A DNA stretch of 64,000 nucleotides from Thermococcus sibiricus MM 739 (GCF_000022545.1 NC_012883.1:1-64000), one strand, 5' to 3'. Shown: positions 1-10,041, counted from the first letter of the stretch. Made by a program: numbers and translations. The notes: generated by a model from the letters alone, not told the origin.

Positions 1-3
1 ATT

Positions 4-1122
4 CTATCTGGCTTTAAATTTGTATTGTATCTTAGGATTTTCTTGCAACTCATGAAGACTTTGGGGATAGTTCTCTATAACCCATGTCATAAAAGCACTT
101 ATATCTATTTTCTCTTTCAGTAATCTTTTTTGCTTTTTTTTCCACTTTCTTTTTAATAGCGAAAGCCTTTCAGAAAGTTCTACGACCTTACTGATACCCT
201 TATCCCCTCGACTATACCTGTAAATAAGACCATACCTCTCCTCTAGTTCTTCAAAGACTCCAACCTTCCAAGCACTCGAATTGATCATTACTGCAGGAAC
301 TCCTAATACAGCAGCCTCCGTTACCATAGTGCCAGTGTCTGCCACCAGCATAGAAGAATAGTAAATAACATCGTGTATCCTATGTTTGGGAATGGAAAGT
401 TTATACTTTTCCAAAGGAGCAGGCAGTGGTAGCTCAGATGAAATAAAAAATTTAATCCCTAATTTTTCTAGTTTTTTTATAAGATAGATTTTGTCTTCAT
501 ACGAAAGTCCGTATAAGTTAACGTCATGTAACGCATCAAATGCATTGAACCTAAGTAATAAATATGTATCATGCTTACTCACTCCTAGTTCGTGCAAGAT
601 GTCTGGATTAGGGTTATAATATTTAGGAGATAAATAGCTAAGTTCTTTGTAGCTGTCTACCTTTATATGCTGATTACCAAGAGACTGTCTAAATGCTTTG
701 GGGGTTATAATCGCCCTAGGGATTCTCGAAAACATCTTAAACTCCAGTTGATACAAACCGCTATAGAACATAGGTTCTCCATCCATATACCAAATATTTG
801 GAACATTAAGAATTTCCGATATAATTGCCCCATAACCTCCACCACCAACTATAACATCCGGTTTAATTTTATTTTTAATTGTTTTCAATAACGCTGACAT
901 TACATCAAGGGGAAACTGAGCAGTTTTTAACAGTTTATTTGAAGACACTAACGGATCTGAATACATAATATAATCGAACCCAAAAGAATTTAGTAATTCT
1001 ATTGTATCTCCATAGTTTCTTGCCAACAAGAATACGGAGTGCCCTTTATCTTTAAGAGCAGTATATATGTTCTTATAGAAATGCGCTTGAGCGGGAGTAT
1101 TTACAACTATAAGGATATTCAT
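4..1122 (-). CDS. DUF354-type glycosyltransferase-like protein
   Basis: About 372 residues with a two-Rossmann, GT-B-like layout typical of DUF354 proteins. The N-terminus is MNILIVVNTPAQAHFYKN, a glycine-rich VGGGGYGA loop lies near residue 95, and a C-terminal DTGTMVTEAAVLGVPAV segment resembles the nucleotide-sugar side of UDP-GlcNAc epimerase-like enzymes. The ATG at 1122 is chosen over an upstream in-frame ATG because GGGGGT lies just 5' of it. It follows the asnB remnant on the same strand in a surface-glycan block, so a role in polysaccharide or N-glycan synthesis is inferred. The substrate cannot be read from the sequence. It appears complete, with its stop at the window edge. Confidence 0.75.
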   Translation of the reverse strand: MNILIVVNTPAQAHFYKNIYTALKDKGHSVFLLARNYGDTIELLNSFGFDYIMYSDPLVSSNKLLKTAQFPLDVMSALLKTIKNKIKPDVIVGGGGYGAIISEILNVPNIWYMDGEPMFYSGLYQLEFKMFSRIPRAIITPKAFRQSLGNQHIKVDSYKELSYLSPKYYNPNPDILHELGVSKHDTYLLLRFNAFDALHDVNLYGLSYEDKIYLIKKLEKLGIKFFISSELPLPAPLEKYKLSIPKHRIHDVIYYSSMLVADTGTMVTEAAVLGVPAVMINSSAWKVGVFEELEERYGLIYRYSRGDKGISKVVELSERLSLLKRKWKKKQKRLLKEKIDISAFMTWVIENYPQSLHELQENPKIQYKFKAR

Positions 1123-1148
1123 TTTATTACCCCCCATACATGATAACT

Positions 1149-3005
1149 TCATATATCCTCTATATATTCCCTATACCATGCCTCAAACACTATTAGGCTC
1201 CATATTTTGAGTCCATTATTCCTTTTTCCGGTTTTGTGCTCCCGTATCAGCCTATCAATGTAATCATAATTGAAAAACCCCTCTCCTTTATGATATCTTC
1301 AGACAGGTACTCATTCACCAAGTCTTGTAGATCCCGGTCTAACCAGAGCCCGGTCGGTGGATTGAAGCCCATTTTTTCCGTTTTAATACAAACTTCGGCA
1401 AGTATGGCTTCATCGCCATCTTTAGCACATATTTTAACTGGAACCTTTTTAACTTTATGCTGTATGGAATAGTTGCTGAAAACTCTATTAGTTTATGATC
1501 CACGAAAGGTACCCTTGCCTCGAGCGATGCGGCCATACTCGTCTTATCGCCGTACTCCAGGAGATTATATGGCAGGAAGCTATTTATCTCTGCATAGAAT
1601 GTCTTCTTTTCATAATCGTTTGTTCTTGCCCTGTTAAAGAGTTCTTTTACGAAATAGGAGGAGTCCTTAAATTTGTGGGATTTCTTGAAACTCTCGGAGT
1701 ATAATTCCTCTTTTTCTTTCTCGCTGAAGTATCGGATCATATTGTAATACCTCTCATCCGGGGGGAGGCGAGTAGCTTCAACAAACATTCTACCCCATCT
1801 AACATAATCCCTTTCTTTTTTGGACTCTGGAAGCAGGTACAGTAATTTCTCGAACGGCCTTGTCACTATGCTTGGGGTTTTGGTATAGTACTCTGCTAGC
1901 CTCATTCCCAGGTACTTTGGATATCCTGCGAAAACTTCATCCCCCCAGTCCCTGAAAGCGCGACTTTAACTTTCTTGGAGATGTAATCTGATATTAAATG
2001 GATTATTGAAGTGGAGTTCCCAAACGGTTCATCGTGTTGCTTAACTATTTTTGGTAATAGCTTAAACACGTCCGGCTCCAAGACAACCTCATGGTGCTCT
2101 GTATCAAAAAACTCAGCTACTTGCCGGGCGTACTCTAATTCGCTAAATTCCTCATCATAAAACCCCACTGTGAATGTTTTTATTGGCTCTTCAGAATACC
2201 TTGACATTAAGGCCACAATGGTGCTCGAATCGAGCCCCCCGCTTAGGTAAACTCCTATTGGGACGTCACTTATCATGTGTATCCTGATGGATTCCTCCAA
2301 CAGTTCTCTGGCTCGTTTTATGTAGTACTCTTCGCTGTAATTACTCTCGGGAAACTCTAAATCCCAATACCTCTTTATCTCAACACTACCCTCTGACTGG
2401 GGTACTAACATATGGGCTGGAGGGAGCTTATGAATATCTACAAATATGGTATCTGGAGCAGGCACGTAAAGATAGGACAAATAGTCATGCAGTGCCTGAA
2501 GGTTTATTCGAGGAATGTATCCGTCATATTGCAAGATAGATTTTATCTCTGACCCAAAAAAGAATACCCCGTCGATAAAAGCATAGTATAATGGTTTAAT
2601 CCCGATTCTATCCCTTGCGAGTATTAGTTTCTTCTCATTTTTGTCCCATATGGCAAACGCAAATCAGTTTATTAATGAAATTTTCTCCGTACTCTTCATA
2701 TGCATGGACTATAACCTCTGTATCAGTATTGGTATAAAACCTGTGGCCCCTCTCTATTAGCTCTTTCTTAAGCTCTGGAAAGTTATATATCTCCCCATTA
2801 AAAACTATCCAAATTGACTCATCTTCGTTGTGTATTGGTTGCTTTCCCCCTTCTATGTCTATAATGCTTAGCCTTCTCATTCCGAGGCCAACATTGTCAT
2901 CAATAAAAAATCCCTCGTCATCTGGGCCCCTGTGCTTAATAAAATCAGTCATTTTTTGAGCAAAACGGGATCTGACAAGCCGTAGAACCCGGTAATTCCG
3001 CACAT
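1149..3005 (-). pseudogene. asnB: asparagine synthase (glutamine-hydrolysing), five frame lesions
   Basis: Conceptual joining of three frames gives a full-length AsnB. It starts MCGITGFYG with nucleophile Cys2 at the ATG at 3005 (GGTGA upstream), followed by the glutaminase domain with RHRGPDDEG-like and FNGEIYN motifs, then the synthetase domain with YLSGGLDSS. The frame breaks five times. An A6 run at 2952-2957 (read on the minus strand) is one base short. About 8 bases are missing near 2664 in the conserved NGMFAFA segment. The G6 run at 1941-1946, the A6 run at 1372-1377 and the T5 run at 1273-1277 each lack one base. The family normally makes asparagine from aspartate and glutamine; near glycan genes it may amidate sugars. 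Four lesions are homopolymeric and could be sequencing errors; the 8-base loss is harder to explain that way. Confidence 0.85.
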
Positions 3006-3012
3006 CTTGGCT

Positions 3013-3130
3013 TCACCTTTTTATGATTTTGTTTAGGTCGATCTTTTCAGGCTTTCCTCTCCTCAACCTTTATGTATCTGGAGGTATTACCTATAAGCCT
3101 CTCTGCGAGCTCAATTATCTTTTGCTCCAT
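3013..3130 (-). pseudogene. short degraded ORF between glycosyltransferase remnant and asnB
   Basis: An ATG at 3130 opens a 27-codon frame (MEQKIIELAERLIGNTSRYI...). A one-base shift would extend it to a TGA at 3013 with the tail KPEKIDLNKIIKR, right at the asnB ribosome site. It overlaps the end of the preceding glycosyltransferase remnant by about 20 bases, as a coupled operon gene would. It could be what remains of a larger glycan-pathway gene after internal deletion. I do not recognise the family. Confidence 0.35.
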
Positions 3131-3690
3131 TAACAAGCACCTCTAAGTAGCTTTTAAGGGATTTTGCAATTTCTTTTCTATCATAATGTCTTTTAACAAA
3201 TCTTCTTCCCCTTTTGCCCATCTTTACCCGAATTTTTGGGTTCTCAAAGAGGAACAATATCTCATCCGCTATCCCATGGGGGTTTGTACTAACAAAAATT
3301 CCACCCTTGGACTCTTTTATGAAGGCCAATAACTCTTTACTGCCTGAGCCCATGACTGGAAGCTCACAGGAGGCATACTCGTATGCTTTTGTTGGCATAG
3401 CATATTCCAAACTCTCTAGTTCTTTTAAGTTTGCGATCCCAACTAACGATTCCGACATAATCTCTGGAGTCCTGTCTCTTGGTAGAAGACCAGTAAAGAT
3501 GACAACGTCTGTAAGGCATTTCTCCTTAGCTAGTTTTTCCAAATACTCTCTAACATCCCCGTCTCTTGCAATTAAAAATTTTATACCAATATTTCTCTCT
3601 TTAAGCTGTTCTATGGCCAAGATGACATTTTTCAAGTCCTGAGCATGCCCCACGTTCCCGGTGTATACGATTTGTCTTTTCTTTTTGGCC
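3111..3690 (-). pseudogene. C-terminal fragment of a GT4 glycosyltransferase
   Basis: The frame carries the second Rossmann domain of a GT4 (glycogen-phosphorylase-fold) glycosyltransferase, from KKRQIVYTGNVGHAQDLKN to the end. It includes the sugar-nucleotide site region with ESLEYAMPTKAYEYASCELPV and EILFLFENPK. The acceptor-binding N-terminal half is absent. Upstream the sequence switches abruptly to a different gene (the Alg14/PssD-like fragment), so a deletion has fused two glycosyltransferase genes out of frame. A first in-frame ATG or GTG would give at most 180 residues, which could not form a complete GT-B enzyme. Confidence 0.7.
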
Positions 3691-3907
3691 TTTCCTTGGC
3701 AATGATTTTTCCAATTTTAAGAAACGCCTTCAACATTTTTAGGGGATTCGTCCCAATATTCTCCAGAAGATATTTTTTATATGGTAGTTGGCGGGTTCTA
3801 AAGTTGTCGTAAGTTATAAAAAACACCTCGTGGCCTTTAAAAGCGTCCATCAAGTAAAGCATCTCAGTCAAATGCCCGCCGTGGGAACAGACTAAGGCAA
3901 CCTTCAT
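3632..3907 (-). pseudogene. N-terminal fragment of an Alg14/PssD-like protein
   Basis: The 91-codon frame begins MKVALVCSHGGHLTEMLYLM, the characteristic N-terminus of Alg14/PssD proteins, the membrane-anchoring partner of a UDP-sugar glycosyltransferase. Family similarity stops at about residue 73 (IIAKERP). The remaining 18 residues are out-of-frame GT4 sequence. Its ATG overlaps the stop of the upstream GT2 gene (ATGA), so it was once part of the operon. It is read here as the 5' side of a deletion junction lying near 3690. Confidence 0.7.
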
Positions 3908-4902
3908 CTCACTATCACCTTATAATTTATCCAGTAAAAGAAGTTTGCAATCCTTTTTATGAGCCTATCGACCACACTATAGCTCAACTGCTCCTCAGGA
4001 ATCTTCCAGTCCAGGCTTCTCAGCAATTTTTTCCTATCACACTCTATTTTCTCAACCTTTGCCGTAATTCCATCTTTCGTCCCTTTAATTTTGAATTTGA
4101 TTCCCTCAAATCCATTCAAAATTGAGTAGCCCCAGGTCAGTACCTCAGTTGCCAGCAAAGAGGGAAGCATTAGCAGGAGCTCTTTCCAGGTTAAGTACTT
4201 CCTTAGGATTATATACCTCCCTTTCTCCAGGTGATATATCTTCTTGGACGGAACTTTAAGCTCGTAATCGTGGTAAACTATTGAAGTCGGCACATACAGA
4301 ATTTTAAACCCCTTTGCATGGGCCCTCCAGGAAAGCTCAGCATCCTCCATGTAGCTGAAAAAGTTCTCGTCAAAGCCCCCGAGTTCAAAGTATTCACTCC
4401 TTCTCATTGCAAAGCACGCCCCAGACAGACCGCTAAGATACTCGAATTCATCAAACTTCCTGGGATCCCCATTCAACCCCCTCACAAACGTTAACCCGGT
4501 AAAATGCTCTATGTTCCCGCAGGTGTTTATCTTGGAGCCATCGTAGGTCAGGATCTTGGGGGTGGTAATTAATTTTTGCTCCTTTTCCAGGGGTTTCAAA
4601 AGCTCTTCGAGCCAGCCCTTCTCGACCTTAGTGTCGGGGTTCAGGATAACAACATACTCCCCCCTCGCATGCCTAACCCCCAAATTGTTCCCTCCACCAT
4701 AGCCCAGGTTTCTAGGGTTTTTAATCAGCTTAACCTGCGGAAATTCCTTCTCAACGAGCTCAGCGGTTCCGTCGGTAGAGCCGTTATCTACCACAATAAC
4801 TTCCAGGGGATTATTATCCAAAACAGAGGTTAAACAGGCCCTTATGTATTTTTCATGATTGTACGTGACTACGATGACGCTCGCCTTATTTGAGAGGCTC
4901 AT
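3904..4902 (-). CDS. family 2 glycosyltransferase (rhamnosyltransferase-like)
   Basis: Intact 332-residue GT-A enzyme. N-terminal ASVIVVTYNHEKY and VIVVDNGSTDGT motifs bind nucleotide sugar. The metal-binding DXD equivalent is in VILNPDTKVEKGW, and the acceptor-side ED motif is in FFSYMEDAELSWRAHAKG. The layout matches rhamnosyltransferase and WcaA-like enzymes that add sugars to lipid-linked glycans. A moderately hydrophobic stretch near residue 240 (LLLMLPSLLATEVLTWGYS) may touch the membrane. GGGAGTGAGC precedes the ATG. It lies between a DPG-synthase-like gene and the broken Alg14-like gene, all downstream of aglB, so a role in assembling the AglB-transferred glycan is inferred. Confidence 0.85.
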   Translation of the reverse strand: MSLSNKASVIVVTYNHEKYIRACLTSVLDNNPLEVIVVDNGSTDGTAELVEKEFPQVKLIKNPRNLGYGGGNNLGVRHARGEYVVILNPDTKVEKGWLEELLKPLEKEQKLITTPKILTYDGSKINTCGNIEHFTGLTFVRGLNGDPRKFDEFEYLSGLSGACFAMRRSEYFELGGFDENFFSYMEDAELSWRAHAKGFKILYVPTSIVYHDYELKVPSKKIYHLEKGRYIILRKYLTWKELLLMLPSLLATEVLTWGYSILNGFEGIKFKIKGTKDGITAKVEKIECDRKKLLRSLDWKIPEEQLSYSVVDRLIKRIANFFYWINYKVIVR

Positions 4903-4905
4903 AGC

Positions 4906-5778
4906 TCACTCCCTCACCATCTTTGCCAGCACGTTGAGCATCAGCCCGGCAACAAATAATTGAATCCCGATGATCACGAAAATCCCCGCGCCTATTGCTT
5001 GAGTTAAATAAACATTCCCACCCCTGTAGTACGGCTCTAGAGCTAAATAAGCCAGAATTCCGGCAACGATGAAAGATATCAAACTCAAAACCCCGAACAG
5101 CAACAAGGGCCTCCTGTACCCTATCAAACTTACAATTCTCGCTAAAACACCGAGCCCGTGAGACAGTGGATTCTTCTTGTGCTTTCTTGGAACATCATAG
5201 CGGACGCTTATCGGGACCTCCATAATTTTAAGTCCCTCTCCCCTGGCCTTCACTATCATGTCCGTCTCCACCGAGTAGTCGGGGCTGTTCAGGTCAAGCT
5301 TCTCCAGAGCTTTTTCGCTGATTGCCCTAAAGCCGCTCTGGGAGTCAACCCCAACTCCGGCCGCGACTTTGGTGCCTTTGTTTAATACCCACAGGCCTAA
5401 CCTTCGGTAGAGCGGAATTTTCTTTTTGCTCCCGTTCAAGTACCTCGAACCGATGACCAGGTCAGCTTTCCCTTTAACTATCGGCTCAAGGAGGAGAGGT
5501 ATCTCATCCGGGTTGTGCTGGCCGTCTGCATCTAAAGTTACAACAACATCGTACTCCTTGCTGAGGGCGTACTCAAAGCCCGTCCTGAGGGCCTGCCCCT
5601 TGCCCTTATTCACTTCGTGCCTTATAACAACCGCGCCCGCTTCTCTGGCTATCTCGGAAGTCCTATCAAAAGAACCGTCGTCAACGACGAGGACATCGCC
5701 GAACTTCTTAGCTAAAGCGACGACAGAACCGATCGTCAGCTCCTCGTTGTAGGCTGGAATCACTATTAGGGTTTTCAT
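4906..5778 (-). CDS. dolichol-phosphate glycosyltransferase-like GT2 enzyme
   Basis: 290 residues. The GT-A domain opens MKTLIVIPAYNEE with LVVDDGSFDRT and the metal-binding TLDADGQHNP motif, followed by GSRYL and QSGFRAI, typical of dolichol-phosphate mannose/glucose synthases. Two C-terminal transmembrane segments (about residues 221-246 and 257-285) match the DPG-synthase branch that makes a polyprenyl-phosphate sugar donor at the membrane. The ATG at 5778 is preferred to the GTG nine bases upstream because GGTGAG sits 5 bases before it. It lies just downstream of aglB, so it probably feeds archaeal N-glycosylation. Confidence 0.85.
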   Translation of the reverse strand: MKTLIVIPAYNEELTIGSVVALAKKFGDVLVVDDGSFDRTSEIAREAGAVVIRHEVNKGKGQALRTGFEYALSKEYDVVVTLDADGQHNPDEIPLLLEPIVKGKADLVIGSRYLNGSKKKIPLYRRLGLWVLNKGTKVAAGVGVDSQSGFRAISEKALEKLDLNSPDYSVETDMIVKARGEGLKIMEVPISVRYDVPRKHKKNPLSHGLGVLARIVSLIGYRRPLLLFGVLSLISFIVAGILAYLALEPYYRGGNVYLTQAIGAGIFVIIGIQLFVAGLMLNVLAKMVRE

Positions 5779-5846
5779 CCTGCTCACCGTTCTTTAAACA
5801 ATCTTAAAACATTATGCTTTAATAAATTTTGGACATTAATGCGCGT

Positions 5847-8144
5847 TCAATCCCTCCTAAATATTCCTCTGTCAACGATTTTCTTACCAACTGCATAGGC
5901 ATACCTTATGACCGTCCCGTTGACTTCCTCCGGAAGCTCAAACTCTTCCTTGCCTTTCACTTCGTACCACTTCTCGAACACTTTGGTCCCGTTGTCCAGG
6001 AAGCCCCATATCCCCAACCCTGTTCCGGTAGCGTTCTCAAAGTGGAGGATTACTTTCTCATTCTCCTTCTCCACCCTGACGTTCGGGTGTTTGAGCCTCA
6101 GGATTTTTATCATTCCCCTATCGGAATATACGAGCTCGTAGGGCTCATTTGCATTGATGAAGAGCCTTACCAGAGTTGTGTTGAAGGCTTCCTCGTTCAT
6201 GAATATTGCATATTTATAATCAAGGTTTATGTAGAGGTAGGTGTTTGTGTTTGATGCCGAAAGCCCTGGCTTCATAACTCTGCCTTGATATTCGACGTAA
6301 AGCTCCTTCGGCGATATTACTTGCCCATTAAGGTTCACAATCACGTTCCACCTCTCCCCAGGCTTCGCTATTATCTTATAATCCCCCCTCTGGAAAACCA
6401 AAGCCCCAATCTTGGATGTGAGGGGCAAAACAATGAGGCCGTACTTTTCGGTTATGTTGTACTTCGGGTGCATTTTTGCGGTATCAACTATGGCTCCAAA
6501 CTTTAAGAAATCATAATAACTAACAACAACGTAATCCACCCCAAGGCTCATGGCCCAGTTTTCATCGAGCTTGTCGAGGTAGTAGAGGGCGACACCAGTA
6601 TTTGGGCTCCCTTGAGCTATTGGGCTTCTTCTTGCATAATAGGTTACAAAGTGCCCGTAGTCCCACCAGGTCAAAACTACGTCGTTTTGGTTGGAGTTCT
6701 CTCTAAGCCATGTTAAGGCCTCTTCCCAGTGCTCGTTTGCATATGGCCTAAGGGAATACGTTTCTTTTATCGAGAACCCCCCGTTAACCATTGGGAGAAG
6801 AACCAGCAGCCCAATGCCCACTGCCGAAACTTTTCTTCCGTCTAGACGGTTTAAGGTTTCATAAAGCTCTACAACCCCAATTCCAGCCATGAGGGCTATC
6901 GCAGCTGAGCCTATGAAGAGGAACCTCGTCCACGTTTTTATCATGTAAATACTTGGGAAGATAAGGCCCAAAATTAGGAAATCACTCATGTTTACCCTAT
7001 TCGGATCAAACCTCAGGAAGAAAAGCGGAGCCAGGAAAAGGCTTATTGAAAACGCCTTCCATAAATCACTAAAACTCGAGGGTTGGGTTTCCTGAATTGG
7101 GGCCTCTATGAAAATCCCAAAGCCTGTGGAAAGCTCCTTAAGTGCCTCGAAGCGGTGGAAGAGCACAAAAACACCAAGAACCGCAAGCCCAATTAAAACT
7201 CCGGCCCTTGCTTTTCTATCTTTGATAAACTTCCCGAGGATGAAAATCAAAATTATGAAGGCCAAGCCCAGTGGAACAAGATACTTAACGTGGACTAAGA
7301 GATAGGCGTCCTTTATCGTGCCGAACTCAAGCATTAATTTTTCAGCGACCCTCTTACCCAGTTGGTCATAACCAAGCATCCCGTAGCCAAACTTCCCGCC
7401 GAGGGAGTTGGCCATAAAAGCTCCCAGAACCGTTGAAAGAACTAACGCCAGGGCATCAAGCAAGTTTTCCTTTTTATCCAGAATGAACGCTCCAACAGCA
7501 AGGAAAACTGCATTTGCAAGCAAAAATATGAATATCGGATAGTAAGCCTGCCAGAAGATTGAGGCAAAGCCGCTCGCAAAAGCCGGAACTAAATAAAGGG
7601 CAAACCTCAGGTTTCCCAGCTTATCCTTCATAGAAATTGCTAGAGCAACGCCGAGCAAAGCCACAGAATACCAGAAGAGCATGTAGTTGTCTCCCCTGTA
7701 ATAGTTGGCCATGGACCTAAATACATGCCCGAAGCTTATTGCAAGGAATAAAGAGGCAAAAAACGCCTTCTTCTCATCGTAGAGCTTCAGAAGAGCAAGG
7801 TAAAGGAAGACCACGGTTAAAACCCCAAAAATCACGGGGGTTATCCGAAACGCATTATAAAGGGAAACCCCAAAAACCTTCAAAACTTTATAAACATAGG
7901 CCGGGGTCATCCAGAGGCCCAAAGGATGAGCGTTATTTATCTGACGCCCCCACGGCCCACCTGCAATCGTCAAAAAGTTAAACCAATCTCCCGCTTTTAA
8001 AGCCTCCTCAATGTAAGCCAGATGAAAGTAAGGATCATACCCAAGTATGTACTTATGCCTCAAGGGAATTAACCTTAGGATAAGCGTGATTGCAGTTAAC
8101 ACAGGCAAAGCAACTTTAGGCTTAAAGGCCTCCTCAAGCTTCAT
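5847..8144 (-). CDS. aglB: oligosaccharyltransferase AglB/STT3
   Basis: About 765 residues. AglB transfers lipid-linked oligosaccharide to Asn in N-X-S/T sequons on the outer face of the membrane. Around a dozen hydrophobic segments fill the first 450 residues. The first catalytic-loop Asp is in GYDPYFH (about D37), a second acidic loop motif is YRGDNY, and the sequon-binding WWDYG motif lies near residue 491. A beta-rich C-terminal region ends in VDRGIFRRD. The length matches the short AglB paralogues of Thermococcales. The ATG at 8144 is used because GGTGGGAT precedes it. A second copy's tail survives near 18.6 kb. Confidence 0.93.
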   Translation of the reverse strand: MKLEEAFKPKVALPVLTAITLILRLIPLRHKYILGYDPYFHLAYIEEALKAGDWFNFLTIAGGPWGRQINNAHPLGLWMTPAYVYKVLKVFGVSLYNAFRITPVIFGVLTVVFLYLALLKLYDEKKAFFASLFLAISFGHVFRSMANYYRGDNYMLFWYSVALLGVALAISMKDKLGNLRFALYLVPAFASGFASIFWQAYYPIFIFLLANAVFLAVGAFILDKKENLLDALALVLSTVLGAFMANSLGGKFGYGMLGYDQLGKRVAEKLMLEFGTIKDAYLLVHVKYLVPLGLAFIILIFILGKFIKDRKARAGVLIGLAVLGVFVLFHRFEALKELSTGFGIFIEAPIQETQPSSFSDLWKAFSISLFLAPLFFLRFDPNRVNMSDFLILGLIFPSIYMIKTWTRFLFIGSAAIALMAGIGVVELYETLNRLDGRKVSAVGIGLLVLLPMVNGGFSIKETYSLRPYANEHWEEALTWLRENSNQNDVVLTWWDYGHFVTYYARRSPIAQGSPNTGVALYYLDKLDENWAMSLGVDYVVVSYYDFLKFGAIVDTAKMHPKYNITEKYGLIVLPLTSKIGALVFQRGDYKIIAKPGERWNVIVNLNGQVISPKELYVEYQGRVMKPGLSASNTNTYLYINLDYKYAIFMNEEAFNTTLVRLFINANEPYELVYSDRGMIKILRLKHPNVRVEKENEKVILHFENATGTGLGIWGFLDNGTKVFEKWYEVKGKEEFELPEEVNGTVIRYAYAVGKKIVDRGIFRRD

Positions 8145-8205
8145 CCCATCCCACCGCCTCACATATTTTTCTTCCTATTTTACTTAAGCATTTCGTTAAT
8201 CTCAT

Positions 8206-8742
8206 CTATCTTAACATATCTACTCTCTTGACCTCTCTCATCAGGAAAGCTACCGTCAAGGTAAAAAGTACAAAACCCCCGAAAACAACAGCCTGTCCCG
8301 ATGCCCCCAGCCCCAATAAATTCTCTTTAAAGATCGCAAAGGCCAATATAACCCCTACAACAGGCAAAGCAACCTTCAAATCTGGTTTCATCATGAGGAA
8401 GTAAAGAACCCCTCCAGCTAGAAAGCTCTCAGGAATTACAAAACCAAAAAGAACAAAGAGGATCGGAATTATTTCAGGTTTTCTCACCCTTACCTCTCTT
8501 CTCAAAACATCATCAAGAAGCAGAACCCCGGAAAAGCCAAAGATCAAAGCATTCATAAGCTCCTCATAGGTGTAAACGTCCCCACTAACTACCTTTGAAC
8601 TGGAATAGATTATGTAGAGAAAATACCCAACCAAACCAAAATCCCTGTTTTTTAGAGAAAGGCCAAATAAAATAGGTGCAATAAACATAACGTACTCCTT
8701 GAGAATTAATCCACCTATTATAGATGCAACAACTCCAATCAT
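8206..8742 (-). CDS. multi-pass membrane protein of unknown function
   Basis: 178 residues with about six hydrophobic segments and only short charged loops. It starts MIGVVASIIGGLILKEYV and ends with a basic tail, MREVKRVDMLR. No recognised motif. It begins immediately after the DUF58 stop (adjacent codons), so it is the last gene of the MoxR-DUF58-DUF4350-DUF4129 operon. Context suggests a membrane partner of that module; its own function is unknown. Confidence 0.7.
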   Translation of the reverse strand: MIGVVASIIGGLILKEYVMFIAPILFGLSLKNRDFGLVGYFLYIIYSSSKVVSGDVYTYEELMNALIFGFSGVLLLDDVLRREVRVRKPEIIPILFVLFGFVIPESFLAGGVLYFLMMKPDLKVALPVVGVILAFAIFKENLLGLGASGQAVVFGGFVLFTLTVAFLMREVKRVDMLR

Positions 8743-10041
8743 CTAAACCACCTTCGCTATTTCCCTTATGTAGTCACTCGGCCCCAGATCTATAGTCGGT
8801 GCTAAAGCATTGAACCTCTTCAATATTTTTTCCCTCTCAAGATAAGCCCTGTAAAGCCTCTTCAGAGTCTCCCTGTCTAGCTCTCCCCCATAAAACAGTA
8901 TTGGATTTGGAGACAGCAGTAATACTTTGTGGTTCCACTTCGCCTGTGCAATAGCTTTGTACAAATCGGAGGGGTTGTTGAGGTCGCTTATGAATATAAG
9001 GAAAGAAGGCATCTTTATAAGTGATAGGCCCTCAAATATTCCCTTGCTCCCCCTTCTACCTTTCTTTAGGGGCAGAACCTTATTCAGAAAATCCCTCCCC
9101 TTTTTGCTAAGCTTCACCTCGAGCTTTGCCCTCAGGCTCATGGCCCCCTTTTTCCATCTCAGGTTTAACTTCCTCCTCATGTTCTCTAGGTGTGCCATTG
9201 ATTTCGCCGCCTTAATAAAATCCGCGCTCTCCTCATCGTAAATCACCATCCCAACACGATAGCTTTTGATTAGCGTTGCGGCAAGCTGTAAGGCCAGTGT
9301 TGATGCGTAATCAACTTTCGCCATTTTGATCCCTTTCCTCATCTCGTTCGTGTTGTCGACAAAAATGTATACATCTGCATCGCTCTCCTTCAGCATCTCC
9401 CTTATTATCAGCTCTCCCAATCTCACACTTGCTTTCCAGTCTATCCTTTTGAAGTCATCACCGTGTCTGTATTCTCTCAGATCCTTGATCTCAACACCTT
9501 CTGTCCCGATGAACTGGCTCTTCTTGTAAAGCTCTGCCAGCCTTAGGTTGTAGTCTGCTTTAGCTGCTTCCTTTATGCCCTCAACCGATGGGTAAACAAA
9601 GATTTTCTCCTCGCTCCCTATAGAGAACTCTTCCAAATACAATCCACGTTCATCCTCAGCTGTAACTTTTGCAGGCCCGAGCGAAAACTCGCCCTTATAC
9701 CTTGGGGTTAAGTAATAGACAAACCCCCTCGATTCTCCACGTTCCAAAAGAGAGGGAGGAACGCTTGAAACTTCAAAATCTTCCGTTGATTCATCTATCT
9801 TTACAACGGCATTCTCACCTTTATTTTCCAACCTGACCGTTACCTTCTCGCTTTTGTTCTCCTCGAGTCGAGTATCTTCAAGAATTCTCTCGCCTTTAAT
9901 ATCAAAATTAGCTTTAGAACGAAGTATGAAGAGATAAACAACTATGGAAAAACCTACTAAGGCCGGGACTATGTTGTCCCCGAGATAGCCCTCAAGGATC
10001 AGCAGAAGTGAGAGAATCACAATAAAATCTTCCCTCTTCAT
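8743..10041 (-). CDS. DUF58 domain protein, partner of MoxR ATPase
   Basis: 432 residues. Two N-terminal hydrophobic stretches (about residues 7-40) are followed by a beta-rich region, then the DUF58 signature around residues 190-215 (LREYRHGDDFKRIDWKASVR). A von Willebrand A-like segment follows, with VYIFVDNTNEM near residue 240. DUF58/VWA proteins work with MoxR AAA+ ATPases as chaperone-like or maturation modules, and that ATPase is the adjacent upstream gene (3-base gap). The biological target is unknown. Confidence 0.85.
   Translation of the reverse strand: MKREDFIVILSLLLILEGYLGDNIVPALVGFSIVVYLFILRSKANFDIKGERILEDTRLEENKSEKVTVRLENKGENAVVKIDESTEDFEVSSVPPSLLERGESRGFVYYLTPRYKGEFSLGPAKVTAEDERGLYLEEFSIGSEEKIFVYPSVEGIKEAAKADYNLRLAELYKKSQFIGTEGVEIKDLREYRHGDDFKRIDWKASVRLGELIIREMLKESDADVYIFVDNTNEMRKGIKMAKVDYASTLALQLAATLIKSYRVGMVIYDEESADFIKAAKSMAHLENMRRKLNLRWKKGAMSLRAKLEVKLSKKGRDFLNKVLPLKKGRRGSKGIFEGLSLIKMPSFLIFISDLNNPSDLYKAIAQAKWNHKVLLLSPNPILFYGGELDRETLKRLYRAYLEREKILKRFNALAPTIDLGPSDYIREIAKVV

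Noticed and set aside
1236-1472. Plus-strand frame within the asnB pseudogene
   Set aside because: It is antisense to recognisable AsnB C-terminal codons and has no ribosome site or family.
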